Below are positions 16,529-25,044 of a DNA stretch of 63,920 nucleotides, one piece after another; the stretch's first letter is position 1; every line of letters starts with the position of its first letter. Under the pieces are notes generated by a model. The model was not told the DNA's origin, did no database searches, and saw only the letters and a list, made by a program, of their open reading frames with translations. Made by a program: the position numbers and the translations under genes. Location: contig JAFVEM010000005.1 in NCBI GenBank assembly GCA_017476005.1, positions 1-63,920 of the forward strand, in the 5' to 3' direction. The stretch comes from Selenomonadaceae bacterium (GTDB lineage: Bacteria > Bacillota > Negativicutes > Selenomonadales > Selenomonadaceae).

Positions 16529-17424
16529 ATTGGCGCACCACCAATACGATTTATGTAGGCATCTATCGCGTTAATCTTCTCGTTGATTTTTAGGGCAGAT
16601 ATTAGCTCCACTATTGCCTGTTCGCGGCTATAATCTTCTATTTCTTGGAGTTTGCCATGAAGATACGCTAGCTCCATCTTGCTACGCGCAATGGTTGACT
16701 CTTTTGCCCGTGCTAGCATTTGGTTGATAACTAGTGATGGCAGATTAACTGCTTTAACAATGAATTTATTTTGTCGGTCTAAGAAATTACTGTTCAATGA
16801 AGTGTATCGAATGTTTTGGGCTAGCACACGGCTATAACCCCACAACTTTGACAGATTCACCTCTAGGGATTCCTTGATTCCATGACTAATCAATAAATGA
16901 AAATATTCCCAAGTAAACAAGGAGACATTAACGTCAATCGCTTGCTTAAATATGGTGCTTTTGGATTTGGGATATTGAAAATATGGGCAACACAAGACTG
17001 CATAGTCGTTATCCTTGCGCCAAATAGCCATGGACTCCACTTTGAAGTCTTTTTGATTTTTGGCGGTACGGCTTAATCTAAATGTCTTGGCATCTGCTAC
17101 TAGCGAATAGTTATGATATACACTTTGCGCATATATATCTGCGGTGTTACCTCGCGTACTATACAACGTCGCTTTCAAGCCTATTTCTCTGAAACAGCGT
17201 GCCAAAACAATCTCCGCTACCTTGGTGAATAGTTTTTCTTCTTTGGAATCATGAACTATTTTCTCCGGTATTATCCCCATTTGTTCCACTAAGTTTAGGA
17301 AATCCGACTTAGGTAGTGCCACAACCAAATTTTCTGTTTCCTCGCTAGCTAATTGGAAGGTATTATTTCTCTCATAAGCCTTCACGTACTTAAACACTAA
17401 ATTTATTATATCTGCAAAGTTCAT
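16525..17424 (-). CDS. HindIII-family type II restriction endonuclease
   Basis: The 299-aa protein is about the length of HindIII. The stretch ADAKTFRLSRTAKNQKDFK, then WRKDNDYAVL, PYFQYPKSKSTIFKQ and VSLFTWEY match the catalytic core of HindIII as I remember it. PD-(D/E)XK residues are probably Asp96 (TADIY) and Asp111/Lys113 (ADAK). ATG 17424 follows AAGGGGGCATT; an upstream in-frame ATG at 17481 lacks a ribosome-binding site. It forms a tightly coupled pair with the methyltransferase, endonuclease first. It is AT-rich and inserted between a tail-anchored protein gene and paaK. Recognition of AAGCTT is inferred from the family. Confidence 0.9.
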   Translation of the reverse strand: MNFADIINLVFKYVKAYERNNTFQLASEETENLVVALPKSDFLNLVEQMGIIPEKIVHDSKEEKLFTKVAEIVLARCFREIGLKATLYSTRGNTADIYAQSVYHNYSLVADAKTFRLSRTAKNQKDFKVESMAIWRKDNDYAVLCCPYFQYPKSKSTIFKQAIDVNVSLFTWEYFHLLISHGIKESLEVNLSKLWGYSRVLAQNIRYTSLNSNFLDRQNKFIVKAVNLPSLVINQMLARAKESTIARSKMELAYLHGKLQEIEDYSREQAIVELISALKINEKINAIDAYINRIGGAPI

Positions 17425-17488
17425 AATGCCCCCTTTAGAGATTTTACACATAATTTCTGCCCAAGGAATAAACAAGATCACAATATTG

Positions 17489-17592
17489 TTATTCTCGCTT
17501 TCTCCCCCAGTTCCTTAACTCTTTGCTCGACGGCAACAAATTCCCCGTATCCTGCAATTCTTGCGCTACGTCCTTAAATTTAGTAAAAGCCG
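17489..17592 (-). other. Out-of-frame coding remnant after the tail-anchored gene
   Basis: In a frame different from the 224-aa gene, the minus strand reads an open, protein-like sequence (GAVALTAFTKFKDVAQELQD, then GNLLPSSKELRNWGRKRE) ending at TAA 17489-17491. The frame is open back into the transmembrane-coding end of the previous gene. It may be the lost C-terminus of that protein after a frameshift, or a piece of a gene destroyed when the HindIII-type pair arrived. Confidence 0.35.
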
Positions 17593-18267
17593 TCAGCGCG
17601 ACAGCGCCCAAGTCAAGGCCGCCAGCACCGCCAAGACTATCGCCGCCGCGATGGGGTAAGACCTCCCTCGCGAATCCTCTTTTTTTTTAGGCGCCAGCAC
17701 ATACCAACCGTCGTTTTTGGGCGCTATGGGTATGGCTTGCCACTGCCCCCCCAAGGTTTTTGCGAGACGTAGGCGCTCCGGCAGGATGTCTTCTTGCCCG
17801 GCTACGGTACGCACGCGAAATTCTTGCATGGGTAAATTTGCGTCGGGAGGCATGGCGCTGATGGCGCGGCGCATTTCGGCCAAGGTGCTGCCGTTCAATC
17901 TGAGACCAAAGACCTCGTCTTGTTCGTCGATTTCCACCAAGGATGACCAAGCGGCAAAAAGTTTTTCTTCATTGGCCTTCGTGTAAGCCGACAACTGCCG
18001 AAATTCTTCCTCGCTCGGGGTTTCCCAAGCGATATTCAAATTAAAATCCCGACCGTCCTTCTGTCCCCTAGGAAAATTTTTTAGAAGTAGCCAATTTTCA
18101 CTCCCCAAGAGTTTACCCCTCGCTTCGCGCAAACTTTGGTAGCCAAAACAGCACTTCACCAAGGTGGCCTCTTCCTGTTTTATTAAAGTATCGCTGTCCT
18201 CTGCCGTTGCCCCCAACTGAAACCCTACCGGGGAGCCGCTGTAAGAGGCGTATAGCCACAGGCGCAT
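17593..18267 (-). CDS. Tail-anchored protein of the GTPase module
   Basis: The 224-aa protein has no recognised domain. It begins MRLWLYASYSGSPVGFQLGA, has an alpha/beta-looking middle with acidic patches, and ends KKKEDSRGRSYPIAAAIVLA plus a few more hydrophobic residues. That is one C-terminal membrane segment (about 203-221) preceded by basic residues, so the bulk should face the cytoplasm. ATG 18267 lies 1 bp after the stop of the upstream GTPase gene, with GAGGAGG inside that gene, so the two are translationally coupled. It probably serves as the membrane-bound partner of the two GTPases (inference). Confidence 0.6.
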   Translation of the reverse strand: MRLWLYASYSGSPVGFQLGATAEDSDTLIKQEEATLVKCCFGYQSLREARGKLLGSENWLLLKNFPRGQKDGRDFNLNIAWETPSEEEFRQLSAYTKANEEKLFAAWSSLVEIDEQDEVFGLRLNGSTLAEMRRAISAMPPDANLPMQEFRVRTVAGQEDILPERLRLAKTLGGQWQAIPIAPKNDGWYVLAPKKKEDSRGRSYPIAAAIVLAVLAALTWALSR

Positions 18268-18268
18268 C

Positions 18269-19441
18269 TCACTGTCCTCCTCGGAATTTCAGTGGGTCGG
18301 ACAGCAGGGCAAAGCCTTCCTGCGGATTGTTCAGCACCATACTGTTGCGAACGGTGGCGGCCTGTTTCAGAAAATCCTCCTCTGAGGCAAAACCGGTAAA
18401 CCGCGTTTTGAGCAGTTCGTAGGCCGCGCCGCCGATTAGTGCCACAATCCAACCGCCGAACAAACCGGCAATCCCAGCTCCCAAAATAGTTTCCCAACCT
18501 ATCCCCTTGTTGTTTTTGTCCTTGGCCGCCACCGCCGCCATGGTCAAGGCGTAAAACAGCGTATAGAGAATCGGTTGCTCGCAGTATTTGGGCGCGGCGG
18601 CATATTTCTGTCCTCGACCGGCTCTTTCGCCGGCCTGTATCGCCTTTTGGGTGAAGTAGTACAAAGGCTTTAGCGGATAGCCGCCTCGCCCCGGCGACAT
18701 GATATACTCCCCGTCCTCGCCCGTTTGGAAACGGCTAAACACCGCCGTGCCGATGGTCAGAATCGGAGTAATGGCCACCTCGCATCCTGCTTGACCGTTG
18801 CTGAGATAATTGATAAGGTCTCCGTAACAATCTTCGCCGGTAATGGCCTCGCGCACCTTATCCATTTCGCCGCTGTCGTAGTAGCGTTCACACTTGAGCG
18901 GCACGAACAGCACCATTTTGGGGACATCGGGCTTGCTGAGGTCTAAATTGTTCTTGACCAGTTCGGTAATACGATAGCAACAGTTGCGACGGTCGTTGTA
19001 CTGTCCGCCTTCTTCCATCAGGTAGGGAGTATCCAAAACAATCATCAACACGTCGCTTTTGGCCACTTCCTCGGCAATGCGTTCGCTTTCACTGCTGAGC
19101 CACTCGCCGGGGGAGTCAAAGAAATTGAAAATGATGGTGTCCTTCATTTTGCCCTTGAAGCCCACTTTGAAGGAATAAGTTTCGTCGCCTTGGGTAGGAT
19201 TGCTGTCCGGCACAAAATCCTTGTTTTTGGAGGCCAAGGCCAAATAATCCTGCATCTCGCGCCGCTTTTCTTCGATGATGTCTAGTGTGGTGCCGCTGGC
19301 GGTGGCTATGGTTAAATCCGTCTGTCCGAAAACATTGTTAAAACAACCCTGCATGGAGGCCAAGACGCTGGTTTTACCCGTGCGCCGACCGCCCAACATC
19401 ATAATTTGCAGACTTAAATTTTTCTTATCCCCTTGCGCCAT
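18269..19441 (-). CDS. TRAFAC-class GTPase with glycine-rich membrane segment
   Basis: The 390-aa P-loop protein has Walker A GGRRTGKTS (residues 17-25) and a switch-II/G3 motif FFDSPGEW (107-114). The DxPGE form resembles the double-GTPase (DO-GTPase2-like) group of predicted conflict and signalling GTPases. A canonical NKxD is not obvious; VPLKCERYY occupies that place. A hydrophobic glycine-rich stretch (ETILGAGIAGLFGGWIVALI, about 317-336, continuing GGAA) could insert in or bind membrane. It starts 17 bp after the large GTPase with AAGGAGCC upstream. Family placement is by motif reading and not certain. Confidence 0.65.
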   Translation of the reverse strand: MAQGDKKNLSLQIMMLGGRRTGKTSVLASMQGCFNNVFGQTDLTIATASGTTLDIIEEKRREMQDYLALASKNKDFVPDSNPTQGDETYSFKVGFKGKMKDTIIFNFFDSPGEWLSSESERIAEEVAKSDVLMIVLDTPYLMEEGGQYNDRRNCCYRITELVKNNLDLSKPDVPKMVLFVPLKCERYYDSGEMDKVREAITGEDCYGDLINYLSNGQAGCEVAITPILTIGTAVFSRFQTGEDGEYIMSPGRGGYPLKPLYYFTQKAIQAGERAGRGQKYAAAPKYCEQPILYTLFYALTMAAVAAKDKNNKGIGWETILGAGIAGLFGGWIVALIGGAAYELLKTRFTGFASEEDFLKQAATVRNSMVLNNPQEGFALLSDPLKFRGGQ

Positions 19442-19458
19442 GAATCTAGGCTCCTTTG

Positions 19459-21690
19459 CTATATACGGAAAGTGTCTCGCTTATTCAATGCTTTCCAAGT
19501 GTCGGCGATAGCTAGTAGCGTTTCGCTTTGGGCATGGAGAGCTGTCTGCGCCTTAAATTCCTCTGGCCACACTTCGCGCAAATGGGCATCGTAGAGATAA
19601 CGCCACTTGTCGGCAATATCGGCTTCCTCCGGTTCCATGGTTTTCACCGAAAAGGCCACGCGGTCATAAAAATCTCTGGCGGCGGCAAAAAGGGCTTTGT
19701 TGGGGAATTGCAAATAGGGGCGGCAACTCAGCTGTATTTGTCGCTTTACGTCGGCTACATACCGCTCCATCCAAGTGCGGATACTCTCCGCTTGCTCGTC
19801 TTCGGTTTCCCCTTCAATGACCGGTAATTGCTCGCTCAATAAAGGATCAATGGTATCTAGGCTGTTGCGGATTAAATATATTAAGTAACCCTTGACGCTG
19901 AGTTTGAAGTTTAACAGCGCCTCAACCGCCACATGAATGTCGGTAAGTTCCGCGTCTTGTTTGGCTATCGTTAGGAAATTAGCGAGCCACTCGTCGGGGG
20001 CGCTTTCCTTGGGAACAATGCGTCCCAAACGACCATGGTCATCGTCGGCCATAATGTCCACTATTTCGCCCTTGAGTTCTACCACCAACTTGTCCAAGGA
20101 CTCGTCAAGGGTCAGGAAATTGTCGATGATGTAAACGCGCATAAAATTAGCCAAGCGGCGATAAACCGCATGTTGGTCGTTATAACCCTGCCGCAACTGC
20201 CCCAAAATTTCCGTTAGCGGCGGTATCTGGACGGCGTTTTTAAGACACTTGTCGAAAGCGGCGGTAAATGCCTCGCTTTCCTTATCCCGGTCATTCTTGC
20301 GCTTACGGCAAAGCTGCCGCAGGTCGTTCGTCCATTTGCCGTACAAGCCTTGAATGGGCTTTTCAAATTTGCGTCGCACGTCTTGGCTGACCGTGCCGAC
20401 CAAAGCACTTTGTACCTGCCCACACAACAGGCCATAGGCGGCATAGAGCGCATTTAGCCGCTCCTGACAGCGTTCCGTCAGGAGGCTGTCGATGGCGTGG
20501 AGCCTCGCGGCCATTTGGTTTAGCACCGGCAGGAGCAAATTTTCCTCCACCGCTACCCTGTCGGCGCAGTCAACTTCCAAAGCCTGACAAACGGCTAAAT
20601 CGCCTCGCGTTTCGCCCTCGGCTACTTCTCTTTTCAGCTCGCCGATGAGCCGGGTGTTTTCTCCCTTGCCCGAGGACACCCGATTAAAGACCCAAAAGAG
20701 CATTTCCTTGGCATAATCTACGGAAACCGCGTCGGCTATCTTTTCAATGATAACGTAATCCTCGGAAGTCAGCCGAGGACGTAGGGCATCCGGGCGAAAC
20801 ATGTAGAGTATGCCGTCGCTGTCCTCCCTTACCGCGCAGAGCATTCCTTCCTCCACGCCCAAGGAGGTAGCCCCTAGGCCGATGGTATCTACCAAGACGA
20901 TCTTGCCGCAATCGGCGTAAGGAAAACGGCAGTGAATATCCGCCCCCTTGACCCCCAAGAATTTATAGTACCGCCGCGTTAAATCGTCGCTCTTGTATTG
21001 TGCCACATATTCTTCGATGCTCTCGGCCGGGATAGTCAGCGACTGCCCCAAAGCGGCGGCATATTCCTCATAGTGGTCGATGTAGTTTTGCAGGTGCTTG
21101 AATTTGCTGTTGGCCTCGGCTCGTTTCATGTCAAGTTTAGCCTGAAGGTCGCGGCTTTTAAGTTTAGGAATGTCGCTGACGGCGGCGATCGGCGCTTCCT
21201 TACCGGCGAAAATGTCCTGTAGGTACTTGTTGACAATAGCCACCATTTCCGTAGGGGTGTAAAAGGTAATCACCGCCGTAATCTCGTCGGTGTCGTCGTT
21301 GGTGATAACGGATTTGGCGCCGGTGCAATCGCTGCCGTCGGCCGAAGGAATAATCTTGCCGTCAAGACCGCTTAACTGTTGCATGACAAGGCTCTTGCCC
21401 TGTCCGGCCTTGCCCACGAAACTTAAATGAATATGCTCTCGGGAGAACCGCTTGATTAAGCGAGCCATGTCGCCTTGGGCTTGGGATAAATCTTTTTGGA
21501 ATTTATCCACCACAATGCTACTTAGCTTGCCGTTCAAGTCCGCCCCCTCGTCGCCCAAAGTTTCGCGAAAGGCCGTGAATTTATCCACCGCTAAGGCTAC
21601 CTGCGCCAGACGCTCGGCGGCCTGTTTTAATTGCGGCACTTTGGCGTGGCGAGCGGCAATGATTTTGTCAATTTCCTGCGCTATGCCCAT
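19459..21690 (-). CDS. Large dynamin-like GTPase
   Basis: The protein of about 743 aa has an N-terminal helical region followed by a GTPase domain: P-loop VGKAGQGKS (about 92-100), SDCTGAKS as probable G2 (about 120-127), VDTIGLG as G3 (about 267-273) and FNRVSSGKG as probable G4 (about 335). About 400 mainly helical residues follow, as in dynamin-related and YfjP/LeoA-like GTPases. No transmembrane helix stands out. ATG 21690 is preferred over GTG 21702 because GGGGAG lies about 11 bp upstream. It follows iorB by 18 bp and leads a three-gene module. Confidence 0.65.
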   Translation of the reverse strand: MGIAQEIDKIIAARHAKVPQLKQAAERLAQVALAVDKFTAFRETLGDEGADLNGKLSSIVVDKFQKDLSQAQGDMARLIKRFSREHIHLSFVGKAGQGKSLVMQQLSGLDGKIIPSADGSDCTGAKSVITNDDTDEITAVITFYTPTEMVAIVNKYLQDIFAGKEAPIAAVSDIPKLKSRDLQAKLDMKRAEANSKFKHLQNYIDHYEEYAAALGQSLTIPAESIEEYVAQYKSDDLTRRYYKFLGVKGADIHCRFPYADCGKIVLVDTIGLGATSLGVEEGMLCAVREDSDGILYMFRPDALRPRLTSEDYVIIEKIADAVSVDYAKEMLFWVFNRVSSGKGENTRLIGELKREVAEGETRGDLAVCQALEVDCADRVAVEENLLLPVLNQMAARLHAIDSLLTERCQERLNALYAAYGLLCGQVQSALVGTVSQDVRRKFEKPIQGLYGKWTNDLRQLCRKRKNDRDKESEAFTAAFDKCLKNAVQIPPLTEILGQLRQGYNDQHAVYRRLANFMRVYIIDNFLTLDESLDKLVVELKGEIVDIMADDDHGRLGRIVPKESAPDEWLANFLTIAKQDAELTDIHVAVEALLNFKLSVKGYLIYLIRNSLDTIDPLLSEQLPVIEGETEDEQAESIRTWMERYVADVKRQIQLSCRPYLQFPNKALFAAARDFYDRVAFSVKTMEPEEADIADKWRYLYDAHLREVWPEEFKAQTALHAQSETLLAIADTWKALNKRDTFRI

Positions 21691-21708
21691 GCGTAAAATC
21701 ACTCCCCA

Positions 21709-22287
21709 TTATCCTGCAAAATTTTTGCCCAAGGCAAAGGCGCGGCGATTGACTTCCAAAAATTTCGGCGGCACGTTGGCGGTTAAAACTTCCTGCCATT
21801 TTTCCTCAGGTATGTCAAAGTAGTGGGAGAGCCGCCCCAAGAGGACGATATTCACCGCCTTGACGGAACCGGCCTCCTGCGCCAAGGACAGGCAGTCCAT
21901 GGCATCTATTTTTATCCCTTGGTCGCAGAGTTTCTGCACCAAATTTTTCGGGTATTCGGCCTGACCGGTTATCACCGGAAGCGGTGCTATCTCCTGCGTG
22001 TTGGTGACAATTTGGCCGCCCTCTTTTAAGTAGGAAAGCCATCTGGCCGTTTCCAGTATCTCGAAGGAAACGATGAAGTCTGCTTCCCCTTCATCCACCA
22101 CGGGGGAATAAACCTTATCGCCGAAGCGAACATAAGTAATGACACTGCCGCCCCGTTGCGACATACCGTGTACCTCGGACACCTTCACGTCGTAACCCTG
22201 CCGGAGGAGCAAATCCCCTAAAATTTTACTGGCGAGGAGAGAACCTTGACCGCCTACACCCACTATTATTATATTCTTCGTCTCCAT
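21709..22287 (-). CDS. iorB: Indolepyruvate:ferredoxin oxidoreductase, beta (gamma-type) subunit
   Basis: The 192-aa protein has the pyruvate/ketoisovalerate oxidoreductase gamma-domain fold: IIIVGVGGQGSLLASKILG, EVHGMSQRGGSVITYVRFG and EADFIVSFEILETARWL. With IorA it oxidatively decarboxylates indolepyruvate and other aryl-pyruvates to aryl-acetyl-CoA, reducing ferredoxin. ATG 22287 follows AAGGAGGGAAACGAG. It is 13 bp after iorA. Confidence 0.93.
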   Translation of the reverse strand: METKNIIIVGVGGQGSLLASKILGDLLLRQGYDVKVSEVHGMSQRGGSVITYVRFGDKVYSPVVDEGEADFIVSFEILETARWLSYLKEGGQIVTNTQEIAPLPVITGQAEYPKNLVQKLCDQGIKIDAMDCLSLAQEAGSVKAVNIVLLGRLSHYFDIPEEKWQEVLTANVPPKFLEVNRRAFALGKNFAG

Positions 22288-22300
22288 CTCGTTTCCCTCC

Positions 22301-24043
22301 TTATTTATCGGCGGTGCTGACAAAAGCCTGCTTGGGGCAAAGCTGACTGCAAACCGCGCAGCCTACGCATTGGGTGAAATCCACTACGGCCTTGCCCTCC
22401 TGCATGGAAATAGCCGGACAGCCGATACGCATACAGGATTTGCAACCGATGCACTTATCGCGGTCAACCTTGAGGGGGGGACGATGTTTGACATTTTTTA
22501 AGAGGGCGCAGGGGCGGCGCGAAATAATGACCGAGGCTTCATCTGCGGTGAGTTCCTCCGCCAAAGCAGTTTCGCAAGCCTGGAGGTCGTAGGGATCAAC
22601 CACTCGCACCCGGTTAAAACCCATGGCGCGGCACAGGGCTTCCAAATCAATTTTGCCCGCCGGGTCGCCTTTAATATTCAGTCCGGTGGTGGGGTTCTGC
22701 TGATGCCCCGTCATACCGGTGATGCTGTTGTCGAGAATTATAATGGTAGCCGCCGACTGATTGTAAGCCACGTTAGCGAGGCCAGTCATGCCGGAATGAA
22801 CGAAAGTGGAATCTCCGATGACCGCCACCACATTTTTGGCTTTTTCGTGTCCCAAAGCCTTGTTAAAACCGTGAATGGCACCGATGGAAGCTCCCATGCA
22901 CAGGGTCATGTCCATGGCGGCCAGCGGCGGCACCGCGCCCAGGGTATAGCAACCGATGTCACCCAGCACCGTGCATTTTTTCTTTTTCAAGGTGTAGAAC
23001 ATACCGCGATGAGGACAGCCGGCGCACATCATGGGCGGACGAGGCGGAATGTTTTCGGCGAGGACTTTTCCTTGAGGGGCAGGTTTTCCCAAGGCTTTGG
23101 CTACCTTGTTTTGGGAAAACTCGTCTATCCGTGGCAGCAGGTCGGCACCGGATACTTGAAGCCCCATGGCCTTTACCTGTTCCTCGATAACGGGGTCAAG
23201 TTCCTCCACCACTAGCAATTTTTCCACCTTGGCGGCAAAATCCCGAATGGTTTTTTCCGGCAAGGGATTCGTCATGCCCAGTTTCAACACGCTTACACTG
23301 TCGCCAAACACTTCTTTGACATACTGATAAGAGGTAGATGCGGTAATGATGCCGAGTTTGCCGCCGTCTTGGCCGATTTCCACGCGGTTAATGGCGGCGG
23401 TTTCGGCATATTCCTTGAGTTTCTGCGTGCGTTCCTCCACAATGGGATGGCGTTTTTTGGCGTTACCGGGCATCATAACGTATTTGGCGATATTTTTTTC
23501 GTAGTCTTTGGCAAACTCTTGACGCTCGCCCGTCTCCACTACCGATTGAGAATGAGCTACCCGGGTACACATCTTGATGATAACCGGCGTGTCGAAACGC
23601 TCCGAAAGCTCGTAAGCCAATTTCGTAAAGGCCAGAGCCTCCGCCGAGTCGCTAGGCTCAAGCATGGGAACTTTAGCGGCGATGGCATAGCGGCGACTGT
23701 CCTGTTCGTTTTGGGAAGAGTGCATTCCGGCATCGTCAGCCACCACGATGATCAAACCGGCATTCACCCCGGTGTAAGACATGGTAAAGAGGGGGTCTGC
23801 CGCCACGTTCAGTCCCACATGTTTTTGGGCGCAAAAGGCGCGTCGGCCGGCCAGTGATGCGCCGAAGGCCGATTCCATGGCCACTTTCTCGTTCGGCGCC
23901 CACTCGCAATATATTTCGTCAAACTTCACCGCTTCTTCGGTTATTTCCGTACTGGGCGTACCGGGATAACTCGAAACAAAGCGTACTCCGGCCTCGTAAA
24001 GTCCTCGGGCAATGGCCTTATTGCCTAGCATCAATTCTTTCAT
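22301..24043 (-). CDS. iorA: Indolepyruvate:ferredoxin oxidoreductase, alpha subunit
   Basis: The 580-aa thiamine-pyrophosphate enzyme starts MKELMLGNKAIARGLYEAGV, the pyrimidine-binding domain. It has a central GDIGCYTLG and IGDSTFVHSGMTGLANV thiamine-binding domain with ITGMTGHQQNPTTG. It ends with two [4Fe-4S] motifs, CIGCKSCMRIGCP and CVGCAVCSQLCP. Length and order match the family. It is the first gene of iorAB in a long minus-strand run that later includes paaK and an ACT protein, consistent with aromatic amino-acid fermentation. Confidence 0.95.
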   Translation of the reverse strand: MKELMLGNKAIARGLYEAGVRFVSSYPGTPSTEITEEAVKFDEIYCEWAPNEKVAMESAFGASLAGRRAFCAQKHVGLNVAADPLFTMSYTGVNAGLIIVVADDAGMHSSQNEQDSRRYAIAAKVPMLEPSDSAEALAFTKLAYELSERFDTPVIIKMCTRVAHSQSVVETGERQEFAKDYEKNIAKYVMMPGNAKKRHPIVEERTQKLKEYAETAAINRVEIGQDGGKLGIITASTSYQYVKEVFGDSVSVLKLGMTNPLPEKTIRDFAAKVEKLLVVEELDPVIEEQVKAMGLQVSGADLLPRIDEFSQNKVAKALGKPAPQGKVLAENIPPRPPMMCAGCPHRGMFYTLKKKKCTVLGDIGCYTLGAVPPLAAMDMTLCMGASIGAIHGFNKALGHEKAKNVVAVIGDSTFVHSGMTGLANVAYNQSAATIIILDNSITGMTGHQQNPTTGLNIKGDPAGKIDLEALCRAMGFNRVRVVDPYDLQACETALAEELTADEASVIISRRPCALLKNVKHRPPLKVDRDKCIGCKSCMRIGCPAISMQEGKAVVDFTQCVGCAVCSQLCPKQAFVSTADK

Positions 24044-24079
24044 ATTGTAAAAAGCTCTCCTTTCCCGGCACTCTCCTGT

Positions 24080-24928
24080 TTACTCGCTACCCACCGGATC
24101 GCCCACCAAGAAAAGGTAGGCCAAAACGATTATGCCTAGGGCAATACGATACCAACCGAAGGGTTTGAAGTCATTATTTTTTATGTAGCGCAAGAGGAAT
24201 TTGATGGACAGAATGGAAACGATAAAAGCCGTTACCATGCCCACAACCATGATTAAAATTTCCGCTCCCGTATAGTGCCAACCGAATTTTATCATCTTCA
24301 AGGCACTGGCGCCAAACATGACGGGAATGGCGAGGAAAAAAGTGAACTCCGCCGCCACATACCGCGACGCGCCGAACAAAATGCCCCCCAAAATCGTGGC
24401 TCCCGACCGGGAAGTTCCCGGCACCAAGGCCAGCACTTGAAACAGACCGATGACAAAGGCGGTTTTATAATCGAGCCGCTCCAACTCGCGAATAGCCGGA
24501 TGACGACGTTTGTTGTAGTTTTCCACCCAAATAAAGGCCGCGCCGTAAAAAATCAACGTGGCAGCCACCGTGGGCGCGGTCATGAAATGCTCTTCCATAT
24601 AGTCGTTGAAGAGTAGCCCAATCACCGCCGCCGGCACACAGGCAATCAACACCTTCCACCAAAGGGCAAAGGTTTCTTTCTTTTCCCGTTTGGTCTTCCA
24701 AGAAGAAAAGGGATTCAGCCGTTCAAAGTTCAACACCATAACGGCCAGTATCGCCCCTAGTTGTATAACCACCAAGAACATATCCATAAATTCTTTGCTG
24801 ACGTTTAGTTTAATAAACTCGTCAACCAGTATCATGTGTCCCGTGCTGCTGATGGGGAGCCATTCGGTAAGCCCCTCCACCACGCCCAAGAACACCGTTT
24901 TCAAAAGATCAGCCATGCTGAGATCCAC
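24080..24928 (-). CDS. uppP: Undecaprenyl-diphosphatase
   Basis: The 282-aa polytopic membrane enzyme recycles undecaprenyl pyrophosphate to the carrier phosphate for peptidoglycan and polysaccharide synthesis. Diagnostic motifs are [17 protein letters not shown] near the N-terminus and [10 protein letters not shown] in the middle. GTG 24928 is chosen because AAGGAGG lies 7 bp upstream; ATG 24916 would be about 20 bp away. It sits after the prs terminator. Confidence 0.95.
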   Translation of the reverse strand: MDLSMADLLKTVFLGVVEGLTEWLPISSTGHMILVDEFIKLNVSKEFMDMFLVVIQLGAILAVMVLNFERLNPFSSWKTKREKKETFALWWKVLIACVPAAVIGLLFNDYMEEHFMTAPTVAATLIFYGAAFIWVENYNKRRHPAIRELERLDYKTAFVIGLFQVLALVPGTSRSGATILGGILFGASRYVAAEFTFFLAIPVMFGASALKMIKFGWHYTGAEILIMVVGMVTAFIVSILSIKFLLRYIKNNDFKPFGWYRIALGIIVLAYLFLVGDPVGSE

Positions 24929-24956
24929 AAAAAAACCTCCTTCTTGTCTTCGGGCG

Positions 24957-24985
24957 TAAAAAAGGGGCGATGGGATATCGCCCCT
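24957..24985 (-). terminator. Rho-independent terminator after prs
   Basis: AGGGGCGAT pairs with ATCGCCCCT (24963-24971 and 24977-24985) around ATCCC, with a T tract on the minus strand. It separates glmU-prs from the uppP-ior run. Confidence 0.8.
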
Positions 24986-25044
24986 GAAAAGCCGCTGAGA
25001 AAACAATGTTAATCCAAGCGAGCCGTATGGTTACAAACGGAACA

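Noticed and set aside
15587-24043. Treating the whole stretch from iorA to the methyltransferase as one defence island
   Set aside because: iorAB, paaK and the ACT gene are clearly metabolic; only the GTPase module and the HindIII-type pair are accessory candidates.
24929-25044. Small RNA between uppP and prs
   Set aside because: The only structure is a standard terminator hairpin for prs; no independent promoter is evident.
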